Of a DNA stretch of 64,000 nucleotides, positions 1 through 10,198 are shown piece by piece. Within the stretch, counting starts at the first letter, position 1, and the number at the start of each line of letters is the position of its first letter. The DNA is from Spongiibacteraceae bacterium (lineage in GTDB: Bacteria; Pseudomonadota; Gammaproteobacteria; Pseudomonadales; Dasaniaceae): the NCBI GenBank assembly GCA_028280715.1, contig JANQLG010000042.1:1-64000 (forward strand), in the 5' to 3' direction. A program made the position numbers and the translations under genes. Under the pieces are notes generated by a model. The model did no database searches. It was not told where the DNA came from and worked only from the letters and a program-made list of their open reading frames with translations.

Positions 1-410
1 AACAGCTACAATAACTGTAAAAGCTTACCTATCGATTCCGTCGCGATGGCGCCAGGATTTCTGGATTGGATACATCAGATTTATCCCAGGCTGATGCATC
101 TGTGGTACTACCTGTAACTGATCGCTGGTCATTCATTGCCCGCTATCGCTACGATGTAGAGCAACATCACTCCATTGATGACTTAGTCGGCCTGAGTTAT
201 GAAGACTGTTGCTGGGCCGCCAGAATTATCTACCAGCGCAGCCTGGATGATGAATTTGTCGAAACAGATGGTATGGGACAACAAAATACTTTCGTCGAAT
301 GGGATCATTTATTTATTTTAGAATTCCAACTAAAAGGACTTGGCAGCCTGGGCAACAAAGCCCGCAGCCTGTTGGAAGAAACTATTTTAGGGTATGAAGA
401 CATTGATTAA
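1..410 (+). CDS. lptD: LPS-assembly protein LptD, C-terminal fragment
   Basis: This is the C-terminal end of the outer-membrane beta-barrel that inserts lipopolysaccharide into the outer leaflet. The reading frame is clear from base 21 (LTYRFRRDGARISGLDTSD) to the stop before 411, and contains the family-typical strand pattern and ending: the CCW motif (GLSYEDCCWAARI) and the terminal FELKGLGSLG-like stretch (here FQLKGLGSLG). The adjacent CCW cysteines are those that take part in LptD disulfide bonds in known members. It overlaps surA by 17 bases, as expected for the lptD-surA-pdxA order. Oddity: in this frame there are stop codons at 12-14 and 18-20, so the first 20 bases do not continue the frame; a one-base sequencing or assembly error or a real frameshift would explain this. 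Identity is confident; intactness cannot be judged because the gene starts outside the window. Confidence 0.9.
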
Positions 411-1677
411 ACACATTCTTACATTTGCTGCCTTAGCTACATTGACCATTACAGCGACGTTAGCCAACGCGCAGGTTGAGTATAAAGATCGTATTGTTGC
501 TATTGTTGACGATGATGTCGTCTTGGCTAGCGAGCTGGACGCACGACTGGAACTGATTCAGCAAAACGCAGCCAAGGCCGGGCGAGAAGCACCGCCAGCG
601 GAACAAATTCGCAGCGATGTTCTGGAACAACTCATCATCGAAAACATTCAGTTACAGCGAGCACAACGCGTGGGCGTTCGCATCAGCGATGCACAGCTCA
701 ATGAAGCCATGCTACGTGTTGCACGCCAAAACAATATGGATTTACTGCAATTTAAAGCGGCCCTCGAACAGGGCGGGGGCTCATACAATGCTACTCGCGA
801 ACAGATTCGTCAGGAGCTGATGATTCAGCGAGTTCAGCAGGGCCATGTCAATCAGCGGGTACAGATTACCGATCAGGAAATTACCAACTTCCTGGATTCG
901 GAAGAAGGCGGCCTGATGGCATCACCAGAGTACAATATGCTACATACGCTGGTGCAGGTTTCTTCCGGCAGCTCTGAAGCAGACATCAACAAAGCCAAAG
1001 CCTATGCCGATTCACTGTATCAGCGAATTCAACAGGGTGAGGCCTATGAACAGGTAATGTCGGGCCAGCATCCCTTTCCATTGAACGGTTCGAATTTAGG
1101 ATGGCGCAAGACGCAGGAACTACCAGGACTGCTCTCAGGATTAACGGAAACACTTGGTGAAGGTGAAACCGCCGCCCCGATTAAGAGCCCCAGCGGTTTC
1201 CATATCGTAAAAATGCAAGATACCCGTGGTGTAGATGAAGTCATTGATCAAACCAAAGCACGACATATTCTGTTGGAGCCTTCGGCTATCCGCGATGAAG
1301 AGGCTACCGAGACTGAAATCAATTCTCTGAGAGAACGCATTTTAGCCGGCGAGGATTTTGCCGAATTAGCCCGTGAATTTTCCGAAGATATAGGCTCTGC
1401 CCTAGAAGGTGGTGATCTCGGTTGGACCAGCCCGGGACAATTGGTCGGGGCTTTTCAACAGACCATGGACAATACTGAAATCGACGAAATCAGCCTACCA
1501 TTTCGCAGTGAATACGGCTGGCATATCCTGCAAGTACTAGAGCGCAGGGAGAAGGATGTCACTGAAGATATCCGCAAAAATATCGCCCGCAACTTTATCC
1601 ACAAACGCAAATTTGATGACGAGCTGCAAACCTGGCTGCAGAAAATTCGCGACGAAGCCTATGTGGACTTCAAATAA
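394..1677 (+). CDS. surA: Periplasmic chaperone / peptidyl-prolyl isomerase SurA
   Basis: SurA escorts unfolded outer-membrane proteins, including LptD, through the periplasm. The 427-residue product begins with a Sec signal peptide (about residues 1-26, cleavage after ANA), followed by the SurA N-terminal chaperone domain (DRIVAIVDDDVVLASELDARL, about 30-165) and two parvulin-type PPIase domains (about 175-275 and 285-385; the second has the KARHIL start and the GGDLGW motif). Length agrees with E. coli SurA (428). The start overlaps the lptD end by 17 bases, suggesting coupled translation, and pdxA follows 35 bases downstream. All three lie in the usual lptD-surA-pdxA-rsmA-apaGH order. No anomalies were seen. 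Confidence 0.97.
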   Translation: MKTLIKHILTFAALATLTITATLANAQVEYKDRIVAIVDDDVVLASELDARLELIQQNAAKAGREAPPAEQIRSDVLEQLIIENIQLQRAQRVGVRISDAQLNEAMLRVARQNNMDLLQFKAALEQGGGSYNATREQIRQELMIQRVQQGHVNQRVQITDQEITNFLDSEEGGLMASPEYNMLHTLVQVSSGSSEADINKAKAYADSLYQRIQQGEAYEQVMSGQHPFPLNGSNLGWRKTQELPGLLSGLTETLGEGETAAPIKSPSGFHIVKMQDTRGVDEVIDQTKARHILLEPSAIRDEEATETEINSLRERILAGEDFAELAREFSEDIGSALEGGDLGWTSPGQLVGAFQQTMDNTEIDEISLPFRSEYGWHILQVLERREKDVTEDIRKNIARNFIHKRKFDDELQTWLQKIRDEAYVDFK

Positions 1678-1712
1678 CAATACATACATAGAAGGATTGC
1701 CACTAGCCGCCC

Positions 1713-2714
1713 ATGAGCATACTGCGTATCGCCCTCACCTGTGGGGAACCCGCAGGCATTGGCCCGGATCTCACGATTCAGATTGCTCAACGCCCACATC
1801 CATTTCAGTTAGTGGCAATTGCCGACCCAGACCTGCTAAAACTACGAGCTGCACAACTGGGCCTGCCACTCACCGTTAAATGCTTTGAAGCTGATGCTCC
1901 TGCTGGCCCGAGTGAAATATCAGAATTGCAGGTACTGCCGATAGAGCTGGCACAGACCGTTACGCCAGGCACACTCAATCCCGCTAATGCCCACTACGTG
2001 TTATCAACATTACAGACCGCAGTTGACGGCTGCCAAAGCGGCCTGTTTGATGCCATGGTGACAGCCCCGGTACACAAAGCAGTGATCAACGATGCCGGCA
2101 TCAACTTTAGTGGTCACACCGAGTTTTTGGCAGAAAAGACAGGTACTGATCAGGTTGTCATGATGCTGGCTACTGAAGGCCTCAGAGTGGCATTAGCAAC
2201 CACTCACTTACCATTAAAGGATGTGCCAGAAGCTATCACCCCAAATGGATTGGAACGCGTACTACGGATTCTGCATAAAGATTTACAGCAACATTTTGGG
2301 CTACCCTCACCACGCATCTTGGTACTGGGGCTTAACCCTCATGCCGGCGAAGGCGGCCATATGGGACGGGAAGAAATCGAGACCATTATCCCTTGTCTTG
2401 AAAAACTCAGAGCAAAGCAGATGCAATTAATCGGGCCATTACCCGCTGATACTGCCTTCACAGAAAAACATCTGACCGAATGTGATGCCGTATTGGCCAT
2501 GTACCACGATCAGGGCTTACCGGTGCTGAAATACAAGGGATTTGGACAGGCCGTTAATATTACGCTGGGACTGCCCATTATTCGTACATCGGTAGACCAT
2601 GGCACCGCCCTCGATCTCGCTGGCTCCGGCACAGCCGATGCTGGTAGCTTGCTCACCGCTCTTCACTATGCTCAGGACATGGCGCAACAAATGGCAGTTC
2701 ACAAAAATAAATAG
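1713..2714 (+). CDS. pdxA: 4-hydroxythreonine-4-phosphate dehydrogenase
   Basis: PdxA oxidises 4-phosphohydroxy-L-threonine with NAD+ in the DXP-dependent pathway of pyridoxal 5'-phosphate synthesis, in the cytoplasm. The 333-residue protein has the conserved opening [12 protein letters not shown], the substrate/metal site segments [27 protein letters not shown] and [12 protein letters not shown], and the C-terminal [14 protein letters not shown]. The conserved metal-binding histidines of the family are visible in these three motifs. Length matches the family (about 330). ATG at 1713 directly precedes the first beta strand, so the start is secure. It sits between surA and rsmA as in most Gammaproteobacteria. 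Confidence 0.97.
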   Translation: MSILRIALTCGEPAGIGPDLTIQIAQRPHPFQLVAIADPDLLKLRAAQLGLPLTVKCFEADAPAGPSEISELQVLPIELAQTVTPGTLNPANAHYVLSTLQTAVDGCQSGLFDAMVTAPVHKAVINDAGINFSGHTEFLAEKTGTDQVVMMLATEGLRVALATTHLPLKDVPEAITPNGLERVLRILHKDLQQHFGLPSPRILVLGLNPHAGEGGHMGREEIETIIPCLEKLRAKQMQLIGPLPADTAFTEKHLTECDAVLAMYHDQGLPVLKYKGFGQAVNITLGLPIIRTSVDHGTALDLAGSGTADAGSLLTALHYAQDMAQQMAVHKNK

Positions 2715-2874
2715 TCGCCATTAATTAGAAGCCCTACTTCTGCTCACTCTAGCTCTACTCATCCTCTGCCTATAACCATCTCAACCTTTACTCACCTCAA
2801 CATCCAAGCATCCTGATTGATAGCCAGATCGTGGTATGATCGCGCCCTTCGCAGCAAGGGTAAATTTTCCAGGC

Positions 2875-3687
2875 ATGAACAACACATCGCAGCATCAAGC
2901 CAGAAAACGTTTCGGCCAGAATTTTCTGCAAGATCCCGGCATCATCCAGCGCATAGCCCGCGCGATCAATGCTAATACTGAGGATCATGTGGTGGAGATA
3001 GGCCCAGGACAGGGTGCGCTGACGGCTTCGATTCTGACCAGTGGCTGCCAGCTGGATGCCATTGAACTGGACCGCGACTTAATACCCATCCTGGAAAATC
3101 AGTTTTCGCAAATCAATCATTTTCATTTGCATCAAGGCGATGCTCTTAACTTCGACTTTTCCACACTGGGTAATGATTTGCGGGTAGTCGGCAATTTACC
3201 CTACAACATTTCGACCCCGTTAATTTTTCACCTGCTGAGCCAGCAAACCCTGATTAAAGACATGCACTTTATGTTGCAGCTGGAAGTGGTTAACAGGCTG
3301 GCCGCAACACCGGGCAACAAAAATTATGGTCGATTGAGCGTAATGGCCCAGTACTACTGCCAAGTCTATTCATTGTTTGAAGTACCGCCGGAAGCATTTA
3401 ACCCCAGGCCTAAGGTGCAGTCGGCGATAGTTCGATTGACACCGCATGTTAGTCTTCAGAAAAGCCTGCCTCACCCTGCACAGGATGTTAAAACCCTGGA
3501 ACGGGTGCTGCGAACGGCATTTAATCAACGCAGAAAAACCTTGCGCAATTCCTTGAAGGAATTACTCTCGGAATCAGAGATCAAATCACTGGGTATTAAC
3601 CCATCAGCAAGACCTGAAACCTTAACACTACAGCAGTTTGTCAGCCTTAGTGACGCCATAACTGACGCCCAGACTGCCAAGGAATAA
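2875..3687 (+). CDS. rsmA: 16S rRNA dimethyladenosine transferase RsmA (KsgA)
   Basis: RsmA dimethylates two adjacent adenosines near the 3' end of 16S rRNA during 30S maturation. The protein (270 residues from the ATG at 2875) starts with the family hallmark ARKRFGQNFLQDPGI, then SAM motif I (VVEIGPGQGALT), the acidic ribose-binding residue in AIELDRDL, and the catalytic motif NLPYNIS (N-L-P-Y). A longer reading from 2836 is possible, but the 13 added residues are not family-like and the shorter start matches the usual beginning. The 160-base gap to pdxA suggests its own promoter, but I cannot define it. apaG begins three bases after the stop. Confidence 0.96.
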   Translation: MNNTSQHQARKRFGQNFLQDPGIIQRIARAINANTEDHVVEIGPGQGALTASILTSGCQLDAIELDRDLIPILENQFSQINHFHLHQGDALNFDFSTLGNDLRVVGNLPYNISTPLIFHLLSQQTLIKDMHFMLQLEVVNRLAATPGNKNYGRLSVMAQYYCQVYSLFEVPPEAFNPRPKVQSAIVRLTPHVSLQKSLPHPAQDVKTLERVLRTAFNQRRKTLRNSLKELLSESEIKSLGINPSARPETLTLQQFVSLSDAITDAQTAKE

Positions 3688-3690
3688 AAT

Positions 3691-4068
3691 ATGGAACTCG
3701 CTTCTTCAATCAACATCAATGTCGAAAGCCAATACATGGATGAACAATCTTCTCCAGCTAATGATCGCTACGCCTTTGCCTACACCATCACTATCAGCAA
3801 CAAGGGCAACGAACCCGTGCAATTATTGACGCGCCACTGGCTCATTACCGATGGTAATAACAATGTGCAGGAAGTTCGTGGCGAAGGCGTTGTGGGCGAA
3901 CAACCCATTATTAATCCCGGCAGCAGTTATCGTTACAGCAGCGGAGCACTGCTGGATACCGCCGTTGGCACCATGGAAGGCAGCTATCATATGCAGTCTC
4001 AGTCAGGGCAACAATTTGATGCACCCATTGCCCCATTCCCATTGATACGCCCAGGGGCCGTGCATTAA
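3691..4068 (+). CDS. apaG: Co2+/Mg2+ efflux-associated protein ApaG
   Basis: ApaG is a small beta-sandwich (DUF525) protein; its biochemical role is poorly defined, although it is linked genetically to metal efflux and Ap4A metabolism. The 125-residue product contains the typical segments YTITISNKGNEPVQLLTRHW, VRGEGVVGEQPIINPGSSY and the C-terminal FPLIRPGAVH, spanning the whole family length. It starts three bases after rsmA and precedes apaH, the standard rsmA-apaG-apaH arrangement, which implies cotranscription. No unusual features. Confidence 0.96.
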   Translation: MELASSININVESQYMDEQSSPANDRYAFAYTITISNKGNEPVQLLTRHWLITDGNNNVQEVRGEGVVGEQPIINPGSSYRYSSGALLDTAVGTMEGSYHMQSQSGQQFDAPIAPFPLIRPGAVH

Positions 4069-4161
4069 TGCTTGCTACACACAGCCTCACCGATAACCCG
4101 AAGACACAACAATACGAGACTCAATAATAAAAAGCGCAATGGTACAAGGTATCTTAATAAA

Positions 4162-4965
4162 ATGACCCGCTATGCCGTTGGTGATCTTCAAGGCTGCCTG
4201 AGCCCGTTGAAATGCCTGCTAAAAGACGTGAGCTTTGATAGCGACAAGGATCAGCTGTGGATAACGGGCGACTTAATCAATCGCGGCCCTGACTCATTGA
4301 AAACCCTTCATTATGTAAACAAGTTGGGCGATTGTGCTCGCATCGTGCTGGGTAATCATGACCTACATTTTCTCGCTGTAGCGGTGGGCGCAACGACTCC
4401 GGGCAGCTCAGACACCTTCAATGAAATTTTAACCGCACCCGATTGTGAAGAACTGGTTGATTGGTTAAGACACCAGCCACTCTTTTATAGTGACCCCAGC
4501 GATGATTACCATATGGTTCATGCTGGTATTCCCCCTAACTGGTCGATTAAAAAAACGCGCCGATTAGCCCGCGAAGTGGAAGACATTTTACGCAGCAACG
4601 GTTTTGAAAAATTCCTGAGCAAGATGTATGGAAATTTCCCCACCAAATGGGACAACGGATTACAAGGCATGGCGCGTGCGCGAGTCATCACTAACTATTT
4701 AACACGCATGCGTTTTTGCAGTATTGATGGCGAACTGGAATTCAATAATAAACTGGCCACCATCGAAAAAGCTGGCTTCGCTCCCTGGTTTTCTTACCAT
4801 GATCGCAAAACAAAACACGATCAAATTATCTTTGGCCACTGGGCAGCACTGGAAGGTCAAACCAATACCAAAAATGTTTTTGCGTTGGATACTGGCTGTG
4901 TCTGGGGACGCTCAATGACATTAATGAATCTTGAAAACCGGCAACTCCATCACTGTCACTGTTGA
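4162..4965 (+). CDS. apaH: Symmetrical bis(5'-nucleosyl)-tetraphosphatase ApaH
   Basis: ApaH hydrolyses Ap4A to two ADP and also acts on Np4-capped RNA 5' ends in known members. The calcineurin-like metallophosphatase motifs are present in order: GDLQGC, GDLINRGP, LGNHDLH and a distal VHAGIPP, followed by FGHWAALEG and the terminal LDTGCVWG. The ATG at 4162 gives 267 residues beginning TRYAVGDLQG, matching the family; an upstream in-frame TTG at 4072 would add 30 residues with no family resemblance and is rejected. The sequence between apaG and 4162 (93 bases) is therefore intergenic. Last gene of the surA-to-apaH group. Confidence 0.95.
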   Translation: MTRYAVGDLQGCLSPLKCLLKDVSFDSDKDQLWITGDLINRGPDSLKTLHYVNKLGDCARIVLGNHDLHFLAVAVGATTPGSSDTFNEILTAPDCEELVDWLRHQPLFYSDPSDDYHMVHAGIPPNWSIKKTRRLAREVEDILRSNGFEKFLSKMYGNFPTKWDNGLQGMARARVITNYLTRMRFCSIDGELEFNNKLATIEKAGFAPWFSYHDRKTKHDQIIFGHWAALEGQTNTKNVFALDTGCVWGRSMTLMNLENRQLHHCHC

Positions 4966-5372
4966 TTGTCTTGAATATCAGAAAATCCAACAAAGTTATA
5001 AAAATATTTTTTTTAATCCCATTAGTACTTATCACAATTCAATATTGGCATCGTCGCTGCATATATTGTCATTACATAGCTACTATATAGCCTCTACATA
5101 AAGGCATAGCGTTAGAAAGTCTTGTTACAGTTGATGGTTTTTTCACCCACTGCTATGAATCAAATTTTTAACATCGCCGTAAAATGTTAAATCATAGCTT
5201 TTGCAAATAAGCACGTAACAAATAAAACAAAAAAGCTCTCACACAGTCTATCAATATGCGACTATGATTAACTTAGTAACAAATTTTTTGATTAGTAGGA
5301 TATGAATTTCATGTAATTTTATTCGAGACGAGCACAATTTCTGATTCTCGGTAAGGAATTTTGGGGGCTGTG
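4966..5372. other. A+T-rich intergenic region upstream of prkA
   Basis: About 400 bases separate apaH from the prkA operon. The stretch is rich in A and T, contains no plausible coding frame, and presumably carries the prkA promoter. I see no convincing sigma-70 pair, long inverted repeat or terminator. Given that prkA-type operons are usually controlled by stress sigma factors, a sigma-S promoter is plausible but not demonstrated here. Confidence 0.4.
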
Positions 5373-7295
5373 ATGGGTATATTTAATCATTTTCAAGACC
5401 GCTACGAATCAACCCAGCAAGAAGAGTTGTCACTGCAAGAATATCTCGATTTATGCAAAAACAATCCCGCTGTATATGCCAATGCTGCGGAACGCCTGTT
5501 AATGGCTATTGGCGAACCCGAGCTAATAGACACATCTCAAGATCCTCGCCTAAGTAGAATTTTTTCTAACAAGATCATTAAACGCTATTCTGTGTTTGAT
5601 GAATTCTTTGGCATGGAAGAAGCCATTGAGGATATCGTTTCGTATTTCCGACATGCAGCACAAGGCCTGGAAGAGAAAAAACAAATTCTTTATCTGTTAG
5701 GCCCTGTCGGGGGCGGTAAGTCTTCTCTGGCTGAAAAGCTGAAAGCTTTAATGGAAAAAGAACCGATTTACTGTTTAAAAGATTCACCGGTGTTTGAATC
5801 ACCATTGGGTCTATTTGACCCTACAGAAGATGCGCATATTCTAAAAGAAGATTACGGCATTCCCGAACGTTACCTCAATAACATCATGTCGCCCTGGGCA
5901 GTGAAACGCCTGCATGAATACAACGGCGATTTGAGCAAATTCAAAGTCGTTAAACTCTTTCCATCACGCCTTGATCAAATTGGTATCACTAAAACCGAAC
6001 CCGGCGATGAAAACAATCAGGATATTTCTTCACTGGTCGGTAAAGTCGATATTCGAATGCTGGAAGATTTTCCGCAAAATGATCCTGACGCCTATAGTTT
6101 TTCCGGTGGTCTTTGTCGATCCAATCAAGGCATTATGGAATTTGTAGAAATGTTTAAGGCACCGATTAAAGTACTGCACCCTTTACTCACCGCGACCCAG
6201 GAAGGCAATTACAATAGCACCGAAGGTTTAAGCGCGATTCCATTTGATGGCATTATTCTCGCGCACTCTAATGAATCCGAGTGGCAATCCTTTAAAAACA
6301 ACAAAAACAACGAAGCCTTCATTGACCGCGTGTACATTGTTAAAGTCCCCTACTGCCTACGCGTCACCGAAGAAGTGCATATTTATGAAAAGCTGCTACA
6401 AAATAGTTCGCTTAATGAAGCCCCCTGTGCACCTGACACTCTAAAAATGCTGGGGCAATTTACGGTGCTATCTCGTTTAATCGATCCCGAAAACTCTAAT
6501 CTGTATTCAAAAATGCGCGTCTACGATGGCGAGAGTTTAAAGGACACCGACCCCAAAGCAAAAAGCATGCAGGAATACAAAGACAATGCCGGCGTGAACG
6601 AAGGCATGGAAGGTTTATCAACACGCTTCGCATTTAAGATCCTGTCGAAAGTCTTTAATTTCGATCCTAGTGAAGTCGCCGCCAACCCGGTACATCTGCT
6701 TTACGTATTGGAGCAACAAATTGAGCAAGAACAATTTCCCCCTGACACCGCGCAACGTTATTTGAACTTTATTAAAGAATATTTAGCGCCACGCTATATC
6801 GAATTTATCGGCAAAGAAATTCAAACAGCTTATCTGGAATCTTACTCCGAATACGGCCAAAATATTTTTGATCGCTATGTCACCTATGCAGATTTCTGGA
6901 TTCAGGATCAGGAATATCGCGATCCCGAAACTGGAGAGCTACTAGACCGCCCAGCGCTGAATGAAGAGCTGGAAAAAATCGAAAAACCTGCAGGCATATC
7001 TAACCCTAAAGATTTCCGAAACGAAATAGTCAACTTTGTATTGCGCGCCAGAGCAAACAATGATGGTCGCAACCCTGCCTGGAACAGCTACGAAAAATTG
7101 CGCACCGTTATTGAGAAGAAAATGTTTTCCAACACAGAAGACTTACTGCCCGTTATTTCTTTTAACGCCAAAGCTTCAGCGGAAGATAAGAAAAAACATA
7201 CTGACTTTGTTAAACGCATGGTGGAAAGAGGTTATACCGAGAAGCAAGTCAGGTTGCTATCTGAATGGTACTTGAGGGTTAGAAAATCACAGTAG
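5373..7295 (+). CDS. prkA: PrkA family serine protein kinase (YeaG)
   Basis: PrkA is a cytoplasmic AAA+-like serine kinase (some members also described as ATP-dependent proteases) acting in stress and stationary-phase adaptation. From the ATG at 5373 the protein has 640 residues, close to E. coli YeaG (644), and opens IFNHFQDRYESTQQEELSLQEYL as that family does. A Walker A motif GPVGGGKSS is at about residues 110-118, within the PrkA AAA domain, and the C-terminal PrkA domain follows to the end. Upstream in-frame TTG/GTG codons at 5361 and 5370 are possible but less likely. It is first in a three-gene set with the DUF444 and SpoVR genes, the widely conserved yeaG-yeaH-ycgB module. Confidence 0.95.
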   Translation: MGIFNHFQDRYESTQQEELSLQEYLDLCKNNPAVYANAAERLLMAIGEPELIDTSQDPRLSRIFSNKIIKRYSVFDEFFGMEEAIEDIVSYFRHAAQGLEEKKQILYLLGPVGGGKSSLAEKLKALMEKEPIYCLKDSPVFESPLGLFDPTEDAHILKEDYGIPERYLNNIMSPWAVKRLHEYNGDLSKFKVVKLFPSRLDQIGITKTEPGDENNQDISSLVGKVDIRMLEDFPQNDPDAYSFSGGLCRSNQGIMEFVEMFKAPIKVLHPLLTATQEGNYNSTEGLSAIPFDGIILAHSNESEWQSFKNNKNNEAFIDRVYIVKVPYCLRVTEEVHIYEKLLQNSSLNEAPCAPDTLKMLGQFTVLSRLIDPENSNLYSKMRVYDGESLKDTDPKAKSMQEYKDNAGVNEGMEGLSTRFAFKILSKVFNFDPSEVAANPVHLLYVLEQQIEQEQFPPDTAQRYLNFIKEYLAPRYIEFIGKEIQTAYLESYSEYGQNIFDRYVTYADFWIQDQEYRDPETGELLDRPALNEELEKIEKPAGISNPKDFRNEIVNFVLRARANNDGRNPAWNSYEKLRTVIEKKMFSNTEDLLPVISFNAKASAEDKKKHTDFVKRMVERGYTEKQVRLLSEWYLRVRKSQ

Positions 7296-7337
7296 CTTAT
7301 ATAAGCCAACCTGTGTCTAAGATCTAAGGAGTACCTT

Positions 7338-8606
7338 TTGAGCTATTTAATTGATCGACGTCTCAACGCTAAAAACAAAAGTGCTGTTAATCGACAGCGC
7401 TTTTTGCGTCGTTATCGAAAACACATAAAGAAAGCGGTAGCTGATGCTGTCAATAACCGTTCTATCACCGATATTGAGAGCGGTGAGCAGATCACCATTC
7501 CAAACCAGGATATTCAGGAGCCTGTTTTTGGTCACGGTTCTGGTGGCAAGCGATCTATCATCCACCCTGGCAATAAAGAATTTGTCCAAGGCGACAAAAT
7601 AAAACGCCAGAAGGCTGGTGGTGGATCAGGTGCGGGATCTAAAGCCAGCAACACTGGCGAAGGTATGGACGATTTTGTTTTTCAAATTACCCAGGATGAA
7701 TTTCTGGAATTTATGTTTGACGATCTGGAACTGCCCAACCTGGTTAAACGCCAGCTCGCAGGCTCAGATTCTTTCACCTATAAACGCGCTGGCTATAGCA
7801 CCGTCGGAACTCCTAACCAAATTAATGTAGTGCGCTCTTTACGCGCAGCTAATGCCAGACGTATTGCTCTTGGTGCGCATTCCAAAAGAAAGCTACATAT
7901 GCTGGAACAAGAGCTGGAAGCATTAAAAAAAGACGAGCCAGGTAATCACGCCAAGATTATATTGCTTGAAGAAGAAATCGAAAAACTTCGCACCAAGCTC
8001 AATCGAATTCCCTTTATTGACACATTCGATATACGGTACAACCTGACAGTAAAAGACCCACTGCCGAGTTCCAAGGCGGTGATGTTTTGCATTATGGATG
8101 TATCTGGCTCAATGAATCAAGCCACCAAGGATATGGCTAAGCGCTTTTTCATTTTATTGTATTTATTTTTACAACGAAATTATGATCACACCGAAGTAGT
8201 GTTTATTCGTCATCATACCAGCGCCAAAGAAGTGGATGAAGAAGAATTCTTTTATTCACGGGAAACTGGGGGCACTATTGTTTCCAGCGCACTGAAGTTA
8301 ATGAAAAGTATTATCGAAGCTCGTTTTCCGGAAACCGAATGGAATATTTACGCGGCCCAAGCCTCCGATGGTGACAATTGGAATGATGACTCTGACATCT
8401 GTTTTGATCTGTTAGTAAACGATCTTATGCCGAAGCTGCAACACTACTCCTATATCGAAATTACACCTCGCGAGCATCAAGCACTTTGGCACCAATACGA
8501 ACAAGTTATGGCACAATACGAAGATAGCTTTGCCATGCAACAAATTATTGAACCTAAAGATATCTATCCTGTTTTCCGAGAATTGTTTCAACGGAGAACA
8601 GCATGA
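7338..8606 (+). CDS. yeaH: DUF444 / von Willebrand-type protein YeaH
   Basis: YeaH-type proteins accompany PrkA and SpoVR; their molecular role is unresolved. The 422-residue product matches the E. coli YeaH pattern: [22 protein letters not shown] at the start, a Gly/Ser-rich low-complexity stretch near 92-107, a coiled-coil-like acidic/basic segment about 185-225, and a VWA-like C-terminal half with a MIDAS-type motif DVSGSM near residue 254 and [14 protein letters not shown] further on. The start is a TTG at 7338 preceded by a good ribosome-binding site (TAAGGA at about 7325-7330). No ATG fits the conserved N-terminus, so the TTG start is well supported. Its end overlaps the SpoVR gene by four bases. 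Confidence 0.94.
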   Translation: MSYLIDRRLNAKNKSAVNRQRFLRRYRKHIKKAVADAVNNRSITDIESGEQITIPNQDIQEPVFGHGSGGKRSIIHPGNKEFVQGDKIKRQKAGGGSGAGSKASNTGEGMDDFVFQITQDEFLEFMFDDLELPNLVKRQLAGSDSFTYKRAGYSTVGTPNQINVVRSLRAANARRIALGAHSKRKLHMLEQELEALKKDEPGNHAKIILLEEEIEKLRTKLNRIPFIDTFDIRYNLTVKDPLPSSKAVMFCIMDVSGSMNQATKDMAKRFFILLYLFLQRNYDHTEVVFIRHHTSAKEVDEEEFFYSRETGGTIVSSALKLMKSIIEARFPETEWNIYAAQASDGDNWNDDSDICFDLLVNDLMPKLQHYSYIEITPREHQALWHQYEQVMAQYEDSFAMQQIIEPKDIYPVFRELFQRRTA

Positions 8607-10129
8607 GTAAAGCGCAAACAGTAAAAAAGCAACAACCGATTTCGACAGGATCAGAGTGGACCTTTGAATTAATCGACCGCTATAACGATGCGATTACTGA
8701 AATCGCTGATGACTTTGGGCTCGAAACCTATCCCAACCAGATAGAAATTATCAATTCCGAACAGATGATGGATGCCTATTCCTCTTCGGGCATGCCGCTG
8801 TTCTACAATCACTGGTCCTATGGCAAACACTTTCTGGGCATAGAAAACAACTACAATCGCGGCCAGATGGGGTTGGCCTACGAAATAGTGATTAACTCCA
8901 ATCCGTGTATTGCCTACCTCATGGAAGAAAATACAATGACCATGCAGGCACTCGTCATTGCTCATGCCTGTTATGGCCACAATTCATTTTTCAAAGGTAA
9001 TTATTTATTTCGGACCTGGACAGAAGCCGATTCGATTATTGATTATTTGCTATTTGCAAAAAACTATATTGCCAAATGTGAAGAACGACATGGCATCGAT
9101 GCTGTGGAACAGTTACTGGACTCATGTCACGCTCTGATGAACTATGGCGTGGATCGCTATAAACGCCCCCATCCCATTTCCGCAGAAAAAGAACGTCTCC
9201 GACAAGAAGAACGCGAAGAAATTTTGCAACAACAGATTAATGATTTGTGGCGTACCATACCCTTTTCCAAAGATGACAAAAAAGAGAAAAACAGTAAACG
9301 CTTTCCCTCCGAGCCCCAGGAAAACCTGTTGTACTTTCTGGAAAAAAATGCACCGCTACTAGAACCCTGGCAGCGCGAAATAGTGCGCATCGTTAGGAAA
9401 ACGGCCCAATATTTCTATCCACAACGGCAAACTCAGGTAATGAACGAAGGCTGGGCCTGTTTCTGGCACTACACCATACTCAATGAAATGTATGACAGAG
9501 GGCTGGTAACAGACGGCTTTATTATGGAATTTCTGCAATCACATACCAGTGTCATCTATCAACCTGACTTCGACAGTCCCTATTACAGCGGCATCAACCC
9601 ATACACTCTGGGCTATGCCATGATGACCGATATTCGTCGTATTTGTGAGCATCCAACAGAAGAAGATAAAAAATGGTTTCCGGAATTTGCCGGTAGTGAC
9701 TGGCAACAAACCCTGCAATTTGCCATGCGTAACTTTAAGGATGAAAGCTTTATACAACAATTTCTCTCGCCCAAAGTCATGCGTGATCTAAAGCTGTTCT
9801 GTGCCCTCGACGATGACAGTAAATCAGAAATTGAAATTACTGCTATCCATGATGATCCTGGCTACAATATCATCAGAGAACAACTGGCCAGCCAATACAA
9901 TTTGGGAGACCGCGAACCCAATATACAAATTACCAGCATTGATATTCGTGGCGATCGGTCAATGCATTTGCAACACCAACAACATAATCGCAAACCGCTC
10001 AATGACAATACCCTGGAGGTTTTGAAGCACCTTCATCGCATATGGGGCTTCAATATTCATCTGACATCTCACGAAGGCGGTAAAGTCAACCAAAGCTATC
10101 ATTGCCCCGAACTTCCAGTTGAGGATTAA
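8603..10129 (+). CDS. ycgB: SpoVR family protein (YcgB)
   Basis: This 508-residue protein is a full-length SpoVR family member. Typical family segments are visible: [60 protein letters not shown] and [12 protein letters not shown]. The E. coli homologue YcgB and the Bacillus protein SpoVR (spore cortex formation) lack a defined enzymatic activity, although the conserved His/Glu-containing motifs resemble a metalloprotein core; that last point is inference. The ATG overlaps the yeaH stop by four bases, consistent with translational coupling in the prkA-yeaH-ycgB operon. The identification is firm, the function is not. Confidence 0.94.
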   Translation: MSKAQTVKKQQPISTGSEWTFELIDRYNDAITEIADDFGLETYPNQIEIINSEQMMDAYSSSGMPLFYNHWSYGKHFLGIENNYNRGQMGLAYEIVINSNPCIAYLMEENTMTMQALVIAHACYGHNSFFKGNYLFRTWTEADSIIDYLLFAKNYIAKCEERHGIDAVEQLLDSCHALMNYGVDRYKRPHPISAEKERLRQEEREEILQQQINDLWRTIPFSKDDKKEKNSKRFPSEPQENLLYFLEKNAPLLEPWQREIVRIVRKTAQYFYPQRQTQVMNEGWACFWHYTILNEMYDRGLVTDGFIMEFLQSHTSVIYQPDFDSPYYSGINPYTLGYAMMTDIRRICEHPTEEDKKWFPEFAGSDWQQTLQFAMRNFKDESFIQQFLSPKVMRDLKLFCALDDDSKSEIEITAIHDDPGYNIIREQLASQYNLGDREPNIQITSIDIRGDRSMHLQHQQHNRKPLNDNTLEVLKHLHRIWGFNIHLTSHEGGKVNQSYHCPELPVED

Positions 10130-10198
10130 AGAAACCTTCTAACAGCCTTCGCCTCACTGCGTTATACTCTTCACGCATTTTTATATCGAATAAAACCC

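Noticed and set aside
2817-2840. TTGATA ... TATGAT promoter upstream of rsmA
   Set aside because: The spacing is only 12 bases, too short for a normal sigma-70 promoter.
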